Below, piece by piece: positions 18,429-27,727 of a stretch of DNA of 64,000 nt (position 1 is the first letter of the stretch; every line of letters starts with the position of its first letter). This DNA comes from Paenirhodobacter hankyongi (lineage in GTDB: Bacteria; Pseudomonadota; Alphaproteobacteria; Rhodobacterales; Rhodobacteraceae). The position numbers and the translations under genes were made by a program. Where the stretch lies: NCBI RefSeq assembly GCF_003664585.1, contig NZ_RCHI01000002.1:62001-126000 (forward strand), written 5' to 3'. Under the pieces are notes generated by a model. That model did not search any database and was not told the origin of the DNA. It was given only the letters and a program-made list of their open reading frames with translations.

Positions 18429-20189
18429 ATGACGGGCACGAAACAGGGCACGGGCAGCAACGGGATGCGCGGACGGTGGGCAGGCACGCTCGACCGGCTG
18501 GCCGTGCTGCGCGCCACCCGCGCCCGCCCGGCGACCGGCTTTGCCAGCCACCCCGAACCGCGCACCATCGGCTCCTTCGCCCGCGGCCGGCAGCTGATTG
18601 CCGGCAACTTCCTGTTCGCGGGCTACCTGATCGAGGGGCCGGGGCTGAAGATCTGGGATCTGCCGATGCCGGATCCCTCCTTCGAGGAAGAGCTGCAGGG
18701 CTGCACCTGGCTCGACGACCTTGCCGCCGTCGGCGACCGCGCCGCACGCGAGCGGGCGCAGGACTGGGTCTTCGACTGGATCGCCCGCTATGGCGCGGGC
18801 AAGGGCCCGGGCTGGACGCCCGAGCTGACCGGGCGGCGGTTGATCCGGATGATCAACCACGCGCTCCTGATCCTGAACGGCCGCGACCGCGCCGCCTCGG
18901 AACTCTTCTTCCGCGCGCTCTCGCAGCAGACGCTGTTCCTCGCGCGGCGCTGGCACTCGGCCGCACCCGGCCTGCCGCGTTTCGAGGCGCTGACCGGGCT
19001 GATCTATGCCGGGCTCGCGCTGAGCGGGATGGACCGCCTTGCCGGCCCCGCCGAAGAGGCGCTGGCGCGCGACTGCGCCAGCCAGATCGACGCCACCGGC
19101 GGCATCGCCACCCGCAACCCCGAGGAGCTGCTCGAGGTCTTCACCCTGCTGATCTGGGCCGCCGATGCGCTGACCGCCGCCGGCCGCACCCCGGCTCAGG
19201 CCCATCGCGATGCCATCGCCCGCATCGCCCCCACCCTGCGCGCGCTGCGTCATGCCGATGGCGGGCTTGCCCGCTTCCATGGCGGCGGCCGCGGGGCCGA
19301 GGGGCGGCTTGATACCGCGCTTGGCGCCTCGGGCGCGCGGGCGCCGGCGCGGCCGGGCCTTGCCATGGGCTTTGCGCGGCTCCACGCCGGGCGCACCACG
19401 CTTATCCTCGATGCCGCCGCCCCGCCGCAGGGCGAGGCCTCGGCCAATGCCCATGCCTCGACGCTGGCCTTCGAGCTGACCTCGGGGCGCCGGCCGCTGA
19501 TCGTCAACTGCGGCTCGGGCCGGCTGTTCGGGCCGGAATGGGCGCGCGCGGGCCGCGCCACCGACAGCCATTCGACGCTGGCGATCGAGGGCTATTCCTC
19601 GTCGCGGCTCGGCCCCGAACGCCGCTTCGGCACCACCACCCGCACCTGGCTCGACGAGACCCCGCGCGAGGTCTGGATGCGGCCCGAAAGCGACCCGGCG
19701 CGCCACGCGCTCTTCGGCCATGACGGCTATGTGCCGACGCACGGGCTGACCCATGTGCGCGAGCTCGAGCTGAGCCCCGACGGCCGCACCCTGCGCGGCG
19801 AGGACACGCTCGGCGCGATGATCACCGCCGACCGCAAGCGCTTCGACACCGTGTTCGAGCGCGAGGGGATGCGCGGCATCCCCTTCCAGGTCCGCTTCCA
19901 TCTGCACCCCGATGTCGACGCCGCGCTCGACATGGGCGGATGGGCGGTCTCGATGGCGCTGAAATCGGGCGAGATCTGGGTGTTCCGCTTCGATGCCCCG
20001 GTCGATCTGAGCCTCGAACCCTCGGTCTACCTGGAAAAGGGCCGGTTGCGGCCGCGCGCCACCCGTCAGATCGTGCTTTCCGGCCGCCTCTATGACCATG
20101 CCGTCCAAATCGGCTGGACCTTGGCCAAGGCACAGGATACCCCCGCCGCCATCCGTGACACCATTGCCGATGCGCCAATCGACCTCTGA
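18429..20189 (+). CDS. Heparinase II/III family protein
   Basis: 586 residues. The N-terminal half is helical and toroid-like. The C-terminal half is the beta-rich Heparinase II/III domain, with the segments ANAHASTLAFELTSGRRPLIVNCGSG, interrupted here by no gaps, and RATDSHSTLAIEGYSSS. Characterised relatives are polysaccharide lyases for uronate-containing glycans. No signal peptide is visible and no polysaccharide cluster surrounds it, so the substrate is unknown. It lies 18 bp upstream of purH and is probably cotranscribed. No strong Shine-Dalgarno is seen at 18429. Confidence 0.86.
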   Translation: MTGTKQGTGSNGMRGRWAGTLDRLAVLRATRARPATGFASHPEPRTIGSFARGRQLIAGNFLFAGYLIEGPGLKIWDLPMPDPSFEEELQGCTWLDDLAAVGDRAARERAQDWVFDWIARYGAGKGPGWTPELTGRRLIRMINHALLILNGRDRAASELFFRALSQQTLFLARRWHSAAPGLPRFEALTGLIYAGLALSGMDRLAGPAEEALARDCASQIDATGGIATRNPEELLEVFTLLIWAADALTAAGRTPAQAHRDAIARIAPTLRALRHADGGLARFHGGGRGAEGRLDTALGASGARAPARPGLAMGFARLHAGRTTLILDAAAPPQGEASANAHASTLAFELTSGRRPLIVNCGSGRLFGPEWARAGRATDSHSTLAIEGYSSSRLGPERRFGTTTRTWLDETPREVWMRPESDPARHALFGHDGYVPTHGLTHVRELELSPDGRTLRGEDTLGAMITADRKRFDTVFEREGMRGIPFQVRFHLHPDVDAALDMGGWAVSMALKSGEIWVFRFDAPVDLSLEPSVYLEKGRLRPRATRQIVLSGRLYDHAVQIGWTLAKAQDTPAAIRDTIADAPIDL

Positions 20190-20207
20190 GCATAAGGACT
20201 GCCAGCC

Positions 20208-21794
20208 GTGACCAGAAACGTCCCCCTCACCCGCGCCCTGATCTCCGTCTCCGACAAGACCGGGCTGATCGACTTTGCCCGCGCGCTTGCCGCCCGTGGC
20301 GTCGAGCTGCTGTCGACCGGCGGCACCGCCAAGGCGCTGCGCGAGGCCGGGCTGAGCGTGCGCGATGTGGCCGAGGTGACGGGCTTCCCCGAGATGATGG
20401 ACGGCCGGGTGAAGACGCTGCACCCGAAGGTGCATGGCGGTCTGCTTGCGCTGCGCGACAACGAGGAGCACCTCGCCGCGATGGCCGCCCATGACATCGA
20501 GGCGATCGACCTGCTCGTCGTCAACCTCTACCCGTTCGAGGAAACCGTCGCCAAGGGCGCCGATTACGAGACCTGCATCGAGAACATCGACATCGGCGGG
20601 CCGGCGATGATCCGCGCCGCCTCGAAGAACCACGCCTTCGTCGCCACCGTGGTCGACGTGCAGGATTACGCGGCGGTGCTGAAGGAACTGGACGCGCAGG
20701 ACGGCGCCACCAGCTACGAATTCCGCCAGAACCTCGCGCAGATCGCCTATGCCCGCACCGCGGCCTATGACGCGGCGGTCAGCACCTGGATGGCGGGCGC
20801 GATCCACGAGGAGACGCCGCGCCGGCGCGCCTTCGCCGGCACCCTCGCCCAGACCCTGCGCTATGGCGAGAACCCGCACCAGAAGGCGGCCTTCTACCTC
20901 GACGGCACGAACCGCCCGGGCGTTGCCACGGCGCAGCAGCTGCAGGGCAAGGAACTGTCCTACAACAACATCAACGACACCGACGCGGCCTTTGAGCTCG
21001 TCGCCGAATTCGGTGCCGAGACCCCGGCCTGCGCGATCATCAAGCATGCGAACCCCTGTGGCGTCGCCACCGGCACCAGCCTGCTCGACGCCTACAAGCG
21101 CGCCTTCGACTGCGACCGCACCTCGGCCTTCGGCGGCATCATCGCGCTGAACCAGACGCTCGACGCGGAAACCGCCGAGGCGATCACCGAGGTCTTCTCG
21201 GAGGTCATCATCGCCCCCGCCGTCGACGAGGCGGCGAAGGCGGTCGTGGCGAAGAAGAAGAACGTGCGGCTGCTGGTGACCGGCGCGCTGCCCGACCCGA
21301 AGGCCGAGATCACCACCTATCGCCAGGTGGCGGGCGGCTTCCTCGTGCAGGGCAAGGACAACGGCGACATCACCCTTGACGACCTCAAGGTGGTGACCGA
21401 GCGCGCCCCGTCCGAGGAAGAGCTGAAGGATCTGCTCTTTGCCTGGAAGGTCGCCAAGCACGTCAAGTCGAACGCCATCGTCTATGCCAAGGCGGGCCAG
21501 ACCGTCGGCGTCGGCGCCGGCCAGATGAGCCGCGTCGACAGCGCGATGATCGCCGCGAAGAAGGCCGAGCGGATGGCGAAGGCCGTGGGCCTTGCCGAAA
21601 GCCCCGCCAAGGGCGCGGCCGTCGCCTCGGACGCCTTCTTCCCCTTCGCCGACGGCCTGCTCGAGGCGGTCGAGGCGGGCGCCACCTGCGTGATCCAGCC
21701 CGGCGGCTCGATGCGCGACCAGGAAGTGATCGACGCGGCGAACGAGCGTGGCCTGGCCATGGTGTTCACCGGCATGCGGCACTTCCGCCACTGA
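20208..21794 (+). CDS. purH: Bifunctional AICAR transformylase / IMP cyclohydrolase
   Basis: 528 residues, the normal PurH length, catalysing the last two steps of de novo IMP synthesis. The N-terminal MGS-like cyclohydrolase domain has [24 protein letters not shown] and GGRVKTLHP-like [14 protein letters not shown]. The transformylase domain has [24 protein letters not shown] and the C-terminal [15 protein letters not shown]. The start is GTG with AAGGA upstream. A hairpin follows, then lspA. Confidence 0.96.
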   Translation: MTRNVPLTRALISVSDKTGLIDFARALAARGVELLSTGGTAKALREAGLSVRDVAEVTGFPEMMDGRVKTLHPKVHGGLLALRDNEEHLAAMAAHDIEAIDLLVVNLYPFEETVAKGADYETCIENIDIGGPAMIRAASKNHAFVATVVDVQDYAAVLKELDAQDGATSYEFRQNLAQIAYARTAAYDAAVSTWMAGAIHEETPRRRAFAGTLAQTLRYGENPHQKAAFYLDGTNRPGVATAQQLQGKELSYNNINDTDAAFELVAEFGAETPACAIIKHANPCGVATGTSLLDAYKRAFDCDRTSAFGGIIALNQTLDAETAEAITEVFSEVIIAPAVDEAAKAVVAKKKNVRLLVTGALPDPKAEITTYRQVAGGFLVQGKDNGDITLDDLKVVTERAPSEEELKDLLFAWKVAKHVKSNAIVYAKAGQTVGVGAGQMSRVDSAMIAAKKAERMAKAVGLAESPAKGAAVASDAFFPFADGLLEAVEAGATCVIQPGGSMRDQEVIDAANERGLAMVFTGMRHFRH

Positions 21795-21803
21795 CACGAC
21801 CCC

Positions 21804-21831
21804 GGCCCGTGCCCTGCGGCGCGGGCCTTTC
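21804..21831 (+). terminator. Hairpin after purH
   Basis: GGCCCGTGC pairs with GGCGCGGGCC and is followed by TTTCC. It lies between purH and lspA. The short gap suggests partial termination. Confidence 0.5.
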
Positions 21832-21854
21832 CGACAGCGGAGACAGGAGCGCGG

Positions 21855-22337
21855 ATGCGGCTGACAGCCTGGATTGCGGCGGCGGTGCTGATCGTCGACC
21901 AGATCTCGAAATACGTGGTCGTGCACCTGATGGGGCTCGACCGGGTGGGGGCGATCGAGGTGTTGCCGCCCTGGCTCAACTTCCGCATGGCCTGGAACCA
22001 GGGCGTGAACTTCGGCCTCTTCGCGGGCGAGGATGCGCTCACCCGCTGGGGGCTGATCGCGCTGGCGCTTGTCATCGTCGTCTGGGTCTGGCGCTGGATC
22101 GCGCGCGACGGGGCGGCGGGGCGCGGGCTGCGGGTGTCGGCGGGGCTGCTGATCGGCGGCGCGCTCGGCAATGTGATCGACCGGCTCGCCTATGGCGCGG
22201 TGGCCGATTTCCTGAACATGTCGCTGCCCTTCTGGCGCAACCCCTTCTCCTTCAACGTCGCCGATATCGCGATCTTCGTCGGCGCGGTGGGGCTTGTCTT
22301 CCTGTCGGGCGAGACGGGGGCGAAACGCCGCCGCTGA
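21855..22337 (+). CDS. lspA: Lipoprotein signal peptidase (signal peptidase II)
   Basis: A 160-residue inner-membrane aspartic peptidase that removes signal peptides from diacylglyceryl-prolipoproteins. It has four hydrophobic segments, [25 protein letters not shown] and [11 protein letters not shown], with the catalytic aspartates near Asp118 and Asp137. An ACAGGAG Shine-Dalgarno is present. The next gene encodes a lipoprotein, a probable substrate. Confidence 0.95.
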   Translation: MRLTAWIAAAVLIVDQISKYVVVHLMGLDRVGAIEVLPPWLNFRMAWNQGVNFGLFAGEDALTRWGLIALALVIVVWVWRWIARDGAAGRGLRVSAGLLIGGALGNVIDRLAYGAVADFLNMSLPFWRNPFSFNVADIAIFVGAVGLVFLSGETGAKRRR

Positions 22338-22406
22338 CGCCGATCAGGGCGTGACGGACGCAAGGCGATAGGCTAAGACGGGATCGAAACGGTGAGGGAG
22401 AGCTTC

Positions 22407-22952
22407 ATGCACGGGTCTTTCGGCAAGATCGGGATCGCACTCGCGATTGCCCTGCTGGCGGCCGGCTGTTCCTCGAACCGCACGCCGGAGCTGATGCACC
22501 TGCGCTCGGCCACCAACGGGCCGGACGAGTTCGGCATCCTGCCGACGAAACCGCTGCAGATGCCCGAAAGCCTGAGCGAGCTGCCGGTGCCGACCCCGGG
22601 CGGCAGCAACATCACCGATCCGACCCCCGTTACCGATGCGGTCACCGCACTTGGCGGCAAGCCGCCGGTTGCCGGCAAGGGCGTGCCGGCGGGTGACGGC
22701 GCGCTGGTTGCGCGGGCGGGCCGCTACGGCACCGATGCCGGCATCCGCCAGGAGCTGGCCGCGGCCGATTACGACTACCGCAAAAAGAACGACGGCCGCC
22801 TGCTCGAGCGGATGCTCAACGTCAACGTCTATTACAAGGCCTACCGGCCGATGGCGTTGAACCAGGAGGCGGAACTCGAACGCTGGCGCCGGCTCGGCCT
22901 GACCACGCCGGCGGCCCCGCCCTCGGGCGTGGCGCAGCAGGCGCTGCCGTAA
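22407..22952 (+). CDS. DUF3035 lipoprotein (possible BamF-type subunit)
   Basis: 181 residues with a lipoprotein signal peptide ending LLAAGC (Cys21), then a proline-rich linker and the DUF3035 region with PDEFGILPTKPLQMP and LNQEAELERWRRLG. DUF3035 proteins of alphaproteobacteria have been annotated as a subunit (BamF) of the outer-membrane beta-barrel assembly complex; I treat that as family annotation and not proof. The GTG at 22392 is part of the Shine-Dalgarno region (GAGGGAGAG), so 22407 is the start. It lies between lspA and two M16 proteases. Confidence 0.83.
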   Translation: MHGSFGKIGIALAIALLAAGCSSNRTPELMHLRSATNGPDEFGILPTKPLQMPESLSELPVPTPGGSNITDPTPVTDAVTALGGKPPVAGKGVPAGDGALVARAGRYGTDAGIRQELAAADYDYRKKNDGRLLERMLNVNVYYKAYRPMALNQEAELERWRRLGLTTPAAPPSGVAQQALP

Positions 22953-23000
22953 CACCCGTTCAACTCCGCGTTTTTCGGCGCATCGGCGGTTGCCTCGTGC

Positions 23001-23026
23001 GACGGGCGACGTAAAGTTCGCCCGTC
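23001..23026. promoter_or_regulatory. Perfect inverted repeat before the M16 operon
   Basis: GACGGGCGA, an 8-nt spacer CGTAAAGT and TCGCCCGTC. A 9-bp perfect inverted repeat ending 5 nt before the GAGGAG Shine-Dalgarno of the first M16 gene. It could be an operator, or an mRNA hairpin limiting translation. Confidence 0.5.
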
Positions 23027-23041
23027 ATCAACGAGGAGCCC

Positions 23042-24439
23042 ATGCGCGCATCGCTTGCCACCGCTTTCGCGGCCTTCGCCGTCTTCCAGGCCTCCGCCCT
23101 TGCGGCCGAGGCCGCCCCTGTCAGCCATTTCACCCTGCCCAATGGCCTCGAGGCCGTGGTGATCGAGGATCACCGCGCCCCGGTCGTGGTGCAGATGGTC
23201 TGGTACAAGGCGGGCTCGGCCGACGAGCAGCGCGGCCGCTCGGGCATCGCGCATTACCTCGAACACCTGATGTTCAAGGGCACCGACACGATGGCGGCGG
23301 GGGAACTGTCGAAGACCGTGGCGGCGAATGGCGGCTCGGACAACGCCTTCACCTCCTATGACTACACCGCCTATTTCCAGCGCATCGCCGCCGACCGTCT
23401 GCCGCTGGTGATGAAGATGGAAGCCGACCGGATGCGGCATCTGAAGATCTCGCCCGACGACTGGCAGACCGAGCGGGACGTGATTCTGGCCGAGCGCGCG
23501 CAGCGCACCGACAGCGATCCGGGCGCGCTCTTCGGCGAGCAGTCGCGCGCCGCGCAATTCCTCAACAGCCCCTATGGCACGCCGGTGATCGGCTGGCGCC
23601 AGGAGATGGAACAGCTGACCCGCGACGACGCGCTGGCCTGGTATCGCCGCTTCTATGCGCCGAACAACGCCGTGCTGGTGGTGGCGGGCGATGTCACGCC
23701 GGACGAGGTGAAGACCCTCGCCACCGAATATTACGGCCCCCTTGCGCCCTCTGACGACATCCCGCCGCGTGTCCGCCCGCAGGAGCCGCCGCAGCTTGCC
23801 GCGCGCCGGCTGACCTTCACCGACGACCGCGTGGCACAGCCCTATCTGAGCCGCTCCTATCTCGCGACCGAGCGCAACCCGGGCGACCAGAAGAAGGCCG
23901 CGGCGTTGACGATGCTGGCCGAGATCCTCGGCGGCAATCCGCAGACCTCGGTGCTGTCGCGCAAGCTGGTCTTCGACAAGGGCGATGCGATCTATGCCTC
24001 GGCCTTCTACGACGGCATGTCGATCGACAAGACCACCTTCTCGATCGCGCTGATGCCGGCGCAGGACGTCGCCCTGCCCGAGGCCGAGGCGGCGCTTGAC
24101 GCGGCGTTGAACGAGTTCCTGAAGGAAGGCATCGACCCGGCGCAGTTCGAGCGCATCCGCACCCAGATCCGCGCCGCGCAGATCTATCAGCAGGACGATG
24201 CGCAGGGCCTCGCCCAGCAATATGGCGAGGCGCTGGCCTCGGGCTTTTCGGTCGAGGACGTGCAAAGCTGGCCCGACGTGCTGATGTCGGTCACTGCCGA
24301 TGACGTGATGGCCGCCGCGCGCGAGGTGCTGACCCCCGCCGGCTCGGTCACCGGCTATGTCGAGCGGCCAAAGGACGCGCCGCCCCCCGCCCCCGATGCC
24401 CCCGTCTCGCTGCCCGCCACCCAGGAGGTGACGCGATGA
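23042..24439 (+). CDS. M16 family zinc metallopeptidase, catalytic subunit
   Basis: 465 residues with an N-terminal signal peptide ending near ALAAEA. The inverted zinc motif HYLEHLMFKG gives His71, Glu74 and His75, and ILAERAQRTDSDPG supplies the distal glutamate. The M16 C-terminal domain follows (SRSYLATERNPG). It is probably a periplasmic peptidase acting together with the next gene product, as M16 enzymes often pair a catalytic and a non-catalytic chain. Its stop overlaps the next start (ATGA). Confidence 0.92.
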   Translation: MRASLATAFAAFAVFQASALAAEAAPVSHFTLPNGLEAVVIEDHRAPVVVQMVWYKAGSADEQRGRSGIAHYLEHLMFKGTDTMAAGELSKTVAANGGSDNAFTSYDYTAYFQRIAADRLPLVMKMEADRMRHLKISPDDWQTERDVILAERAQRTDSDPGALFGEQSRAAQFLNSPYGTPVIGWRQEMEQLTRDDALAWYRRFYAPNNAVLVVAGDVTPDEVKTLATEYYGPLAPSDDIPPRVRPQEPPQLAARRLTFTDDRVAQPYLSRSYLATERNPGDQKKAAALTMLAEILGGNPQTSVLSRKLVFDKGDAIYASAFYDGMSIDKTTFSIALMPAQDVALPEAEAALDAALNEFLKEGIDPAQFERIRTQIRAAQIYQQDDAQGLAQQYGEALASGFSVEDVQSWPDVLMSVTADDVMAAAREVLTPAGSVTGYVERPKDAPPPAPDAPVSLPATQEVTR

Positions 24440-25761
24440 TCCGCGTGGTTCTCTCCACTCCGCTGCGCCTTGCCGCGCTGACCCTTGCGGCGCTTCTCTT
24501 CTCGGTGCCGGCGCAGGCGCTCGACATCGAGGAGGTGACCTCGCCCGGCGGCATCAAGGCCTGGCTGGTCGAGGCGCATGACATCCCCTTCACCGCGCTC
24601 GAGATCCGCTTTCGCGGCGGTGCCTCACTCGATGCCGAGGGCAAGCGCGGCGCGATCAACCTGATGACCGCGACGCTCGAGGAAGGCTCGGCCGATCTCG
24701 ACAGCCAGGGCTTTGCCGCGGCACAGGAGGCGCTGGCGGCGAAATTCGGCTTCGACGTCGATGACGACACGCTCTCGGTCTCGGCCCGGATGCTGAGCGA
24801 GAACCGCGACAAGGCGGTGGAACTCTTGCGCGGCGCACTGGCCGATCCGCATTTCGATCAGGCCTCGGTCGACCGGGTGCGCGGCCAGGTGCTGTCGATC
24901 CTTGCCTCGGACGCGAAGGACCCGAACGCGATCGCCGGCACCACCTTCCGCAAGCTCGCCTGGGGCGATCACCCCTATGGCAGCTCGCTCAACGGCACCG
25001 AGGAGAGCGTCAAGGCGCTGACCCGCGAGGACCTGTTCGACGCCAAGGCGCGGGTGATGGCGAAGGACCGGCTGGTCGTCGCCGCGGTCGGCGACATCAC
25101 CCCCGAGGCGCTTGGCCAGATGCTTGACCGGCTGCTGGGCGATCTGCCCGCGACCGGTGCGCCGATGCCGCCCAAGGCCGAGCTGAAGCTGACCGGCGGC
25201 ATCACCACCGTCGACTGGGACAGCCCGCAATCGGTGGTGATGTTCGGCCAGAAGGGGCTGGCGATGGACGACCCCGACTTCTTCCCGGCCTATGTGCTGA
25301 ACCAGATCCTCGGCGCCGGCGGCTTCTCCTCGCGGCTGATGGACGAGGTGCGCGAGAAGCGCGGCCTGACCTATGGCATCTACACCTATCTGGTGCCGAA
25401 GGACCTGTCCGAGACCTGGCAGGGCGGCTTCGCTTCGGCCAATGACAAGGTGGCCGAGGCGGTGACGCTGGTGAAGCAGGAATGGGCGAAAGCCGCGACC
25501 GGCACGGTCAGCGACAAGGAACTCGAGGACGCCAAGACCTACCTGACCGGCGCCTATCCGCTGCGCTTCGACGGCAATGCGAACATCGCCGACATCCTCG
25601 CCGGCATGCAGCTCGGCCACATGCCGATCGACTACATCGCCACCCGCAACGACAAGGTGAACGCGGTGACGAAGGACGACATCGCCCGCGTGGCGAAGCG
25701 GCTGCTCGACGCCGATGCGCTGCGCTTCGTGGTGGTGGGCAAGCCGGTCGGCCTGAACTGA
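24436..25761 (+). CDS. M16 family protein, non-catalytic partner
   Basis: 441 residues with a signal peptide ending PAQALD. The zinc motif is absent: the equivalent region, GAINLMTATLEEGS, has neither histidine. The Arg/Tyr substrate-binding element is kept in EKRGLTYGIYTYL. This is the usual complement of a catalytic M16 chain, so the two probably form a heterodimer. It is coupled to the preceding gene by a 4-bp overlap. A strong hairpin follows, before mutL. Confidence 0.92.
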   Translation: MIRVVLSTPLRLAALTLAALLFSVPAQALDIEEVTSPGGIKAWLVEAHDIPFTALEIRFRGGASLDAEGKRGAINLMTATLEEGSADLDSQGFAAAQEALAAKFGFDVDDDTLSVSARMLSENRDKAVELLRGALADPHFDQASVDRVRGQVLSILASDAKDPNAIAGTTFRKLAWGDHPYGSSLNGTEESVKALTREDLFDAKARVMAKDRLVVAAVGDITPEALGQMLDRLLGDLPATGAPMPPKAELKLTGGITTVDWDSPQSVVMFGQKGLAMDDPDFFPAYVLNQILGAGGFSSRLMDEVREKRGLTYGIYTYLVPKDLSETWQGGFASANDKVAEAVTLVKQEWAKAATGTVSDKELEDAKTYLTGAYPLRFDGNANIADILAGMQLGHMPIDYIATRNDKVNAVTKDDIARVAKRLLDADALRFVVVGKPVGLN

Positions 25762-25766
25762 GCCCG

Positions 25767-25807
25767 GCCCCGGGGCGCGCCCGAATCAATTGGGCTCGCC
25801 CCGGGGC
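25767..25807. terminator. Long hairpin between the M16 pair and mutL
   Basis: The 16-nt arms at 25767-25782 and 25792-25807 match with one mismatch and have a 9-nt loop, GAATCAATT. No T-tract follows. The right arm overlaps the proposed mutL promoter, so it could end the M16 transcript, influence mutL initiation, or both. Confidence 0.6.
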
Positions 25808-25818
25808 TGTGCTATCCC
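25790..25818 (+). promoter_or_regulatory. Candidate mutL promoter, leaderless geometry
   Basis: TTGGGC (25790-25795), 17 bp, TATCCC (25813-25818). The -10 ends 7 nt before the mutL ATG and no Shine-Dalgarno is present. The TATCnCTTG context is shared with ribA. Confidence 0.4.
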
Positions 25819-25825
25819 TTGTGGA

Positions 25826-27727
25826 ATGAACGCACAGCCCCCCCAGATCAGCCTCGAACGCCCGGTCATCCGGCAGCTTGACGACGCCGCTGCGAACCGG
25901 ATCGCGGCCGGCGAGGTGGTCGAACGCCCCGCCTCGGCGGTGAAGGAGCTGGTCGAGAACGCGCTCGACGCCGGGGCGCGGCGCGTCGACATCGCCTATG
26001 CCGACGGCGGCAAGACGCTGATCCGCATCACCGACGACGGCTGCGGCATGACCGCCGAGGACCTGCCACTGGCGATGAGCCGGCATGCCACCTCGAAGAT
26101 CGACGGCTCGGACCTTCTGAACATCCACACCTTCGGCTTCCGCGGCGAGGCGCTGCCCTCGCTCGGCGCCGTCGGCCGGCTGACCATCACCTCGCGCGCC
26201 GAGGGGTTCGAGGCGGCGGCGATCACCGTCGCGGGCGGGCAGATCGGCGCGGTCAGGCCCGCGGCGCTGAACCGCGGCACGGTGGTGGAGCTGCGCGATC
26301 TGTTCTTCGCCACCCCGGCGCGGCTCAAGTTCATGCGCACCGACCGCGCCGAGGCCGGCGCCATCGCCGATGCGGTGAAGCGGCTGGCGATGGCCGAACC
26401 CTATGTCAGCTTCACCCTGCGCGACGTCTCGGGCGGCGGCGAGGGGCGCGAGATCTTCCGCGCCGATGCCGAACAGGGCGAGCTTTTCGGCGCGCTGGCC
26501 GGCCGGCTTGGCCGCGTGCTCGGCCGCGCCTTCAGCGACAATGCCCTGCCGCTCGACGCCGAGCGCGAGGGCATCCGCCTGACCGGCTATGCGGCCCTGC
26601 CGACCTATTCGCGCGGCGCCGCGGTCGAGCAGTTCCTGTTCGTGAACGGCCGTCCGGTGCGCGACAAGATGCTTCTGGGGGCACTGCGGGCGGCCTATAT
26701 GGACGTGCTCAGCCGCGACCGCCACCCGGCGGCGGTGTTGTTCCTCGGCTGCGATCCCGAGCGGGTCGACGTCAACGTGCACCCGGCGAAGGCCGAGGTC
26801 CGCTTCCGAGAATCGGGCATCCCGCGCGGGCTGATCGTCACCGCGATCCGCCACGCCCTGGCCGAGGCCGGGCACCGTGCCTCCTCGACCGTCGCCACCG
26901 CGACGCTCGGCGCGATGCGGCCCGAACCCGCGCAGATGCCGCCGCGGGTCTATCAGATGGACCGGCCGAGCCTTGGCGCGATGCGCACGAGCTATGCCGC
27001 GCAGATGCCGCTGATGCCCGAGCCCGGCCTTGCCGAGGCCCCGGCCCCCTTCGCCGCGCCCGCCTGGCCGCCCGTCGAGCCCGCCCCTTACGACGTGCCA
27101 AGCGCGCGCGCCGAAGTGCCGCCCGCGCAGGACGAGGCGCTGACCCACGCCCCCCTCGGCGCCGCCCGCGCCCAGGTGCACGAGAATTACATCATCGCCC
27201 AGACCGAGCGCGGCATCGTCATCGTCGATCAGCATGCCGCGCATGAACGGCTGGTCTACGAGCGATTGAAACGGCAGATGGCCGAGAAGGGCGTCGCGGC
27301 GCAGGCGCTGCTGATCCCCGAGATCGTCGAGCTTTCGCCCGCCGACGCGGCGCGGCTGCTGGACGCCGCCGACGATCTCACCCGCCTTGGCCTGACGATC
27401 GAGCCCTTCGGCGGCTCGGCGATCGCGGTGCGCGAGACCCCGGCGATTCTGGGCGAGATCAACGCCGAGGCACTGCTGCGCGACGTGCTCGACGAACTCG
27501 CGGACCTTGGCGACAGCGAGCTGGTGCTGGCAAAGATCGACGCGGTGCTGTCGCGCATGGCCTGCCACGGCTCGATCCGCTCGGGCCGCCGGATGCGGGT
27601 GGACGAGATGAACGCGCTGCTGCGCGAGATGGAGGCGACGCCGCTTTCCGGGCAGTGCAACCACGGCCGACCGACCTATGTCGAGCTGAAGCTGAGCGAC
27701 ATCGAACGGCTGTTCGGACGGACATGA
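25826..27727 (+). CDS. mutL: DNA mismatch repair protein MutL
   Basis: 633 residues. The GHKL ATPase N-terminus has NRIAAGEVVERPASAVKEL, DDGCGM and GFRGEALPSLG. A linker rich in Pro and Ala spans about residues 360-440. The C-terminal dimerisation domain carries the nuclease-type metal motif DQHAAHERLVYE, ACHGSIRSGRRM and QCNHGRP, so this MutL is probably a nicking endonuclease, as in bacteria without MutH. The ATG at 25838-type alternatives lack support; 25826 fits the family. It overlaps rmuC by ATGA. Confidence 0.95.
   Translation: MNAQPPQISLERPVIRQLDDAAANRIAAGEVVERPASAVKELVENALDAGARRVDIAYADGGKTLIRITDDGCGMTAEDLPLAMSRHATSKIDGSDLLNIHTFGFRGEALPSLGAVGRLTITSRAEGFEAAAITVAGGQIGAVRPAALNRGTVVELRDLFFATPARLKFMRTDRAEAGAIADAVKRLAMAEPYVSFTLRDVSGGGEGREIFRADAEQGELFGALAGRLGRVLGRAFSDNALPLDAEREGIRLTGYAALPTYSRGAAVEQFLFVNGRPVRDKMLLGALRAAYMDVLSRDRHPAAVLFLGCDPERVDVNVHPAKAEVRFRESGIPRGLIVTAIRHALAEAGHRASSTVATATLGAMRPEPAQMPPRVYQMDRPSLGAMRTSYAAQMPLMPEPGLAEAPAPFAAPAWPPVEPAPYDVPSARAEVPPAQDEALTHAPLGAARAQVHENYIIAQTERGIVIVDQHAAHERLVYERLKRQMAEKGVAAQALLIPEIVELSPADAARLLDAADDLTRLGLTIEPFGGSAIAVRETPAILGEINAEALLRDVLDELADLGDSELVLAKIDAVLSRMACHGSIRSGRRMRVDEMNALLREMEATPLSGQCNHGRPTYVELKLSDIERLFGRT

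Noticed and set aside
17028-21926. A 1632-codon open frame on the minus strand across rsmB, the heparinase-like gene and purH
   Set aside because: It is antisense to three genes with clear family motifs and has the low-complexity Arg/Gly/Ala composition produced by GC-rich third positions. Stops are rare in that frame because of codon bias.
25508-27664. A 718-codon minus-strand frame opposite mutL
   Set aside because: mutL motifs are all on the plus strand in the proper order; the antisense frame lacks any motif and a ribosome-binding site.
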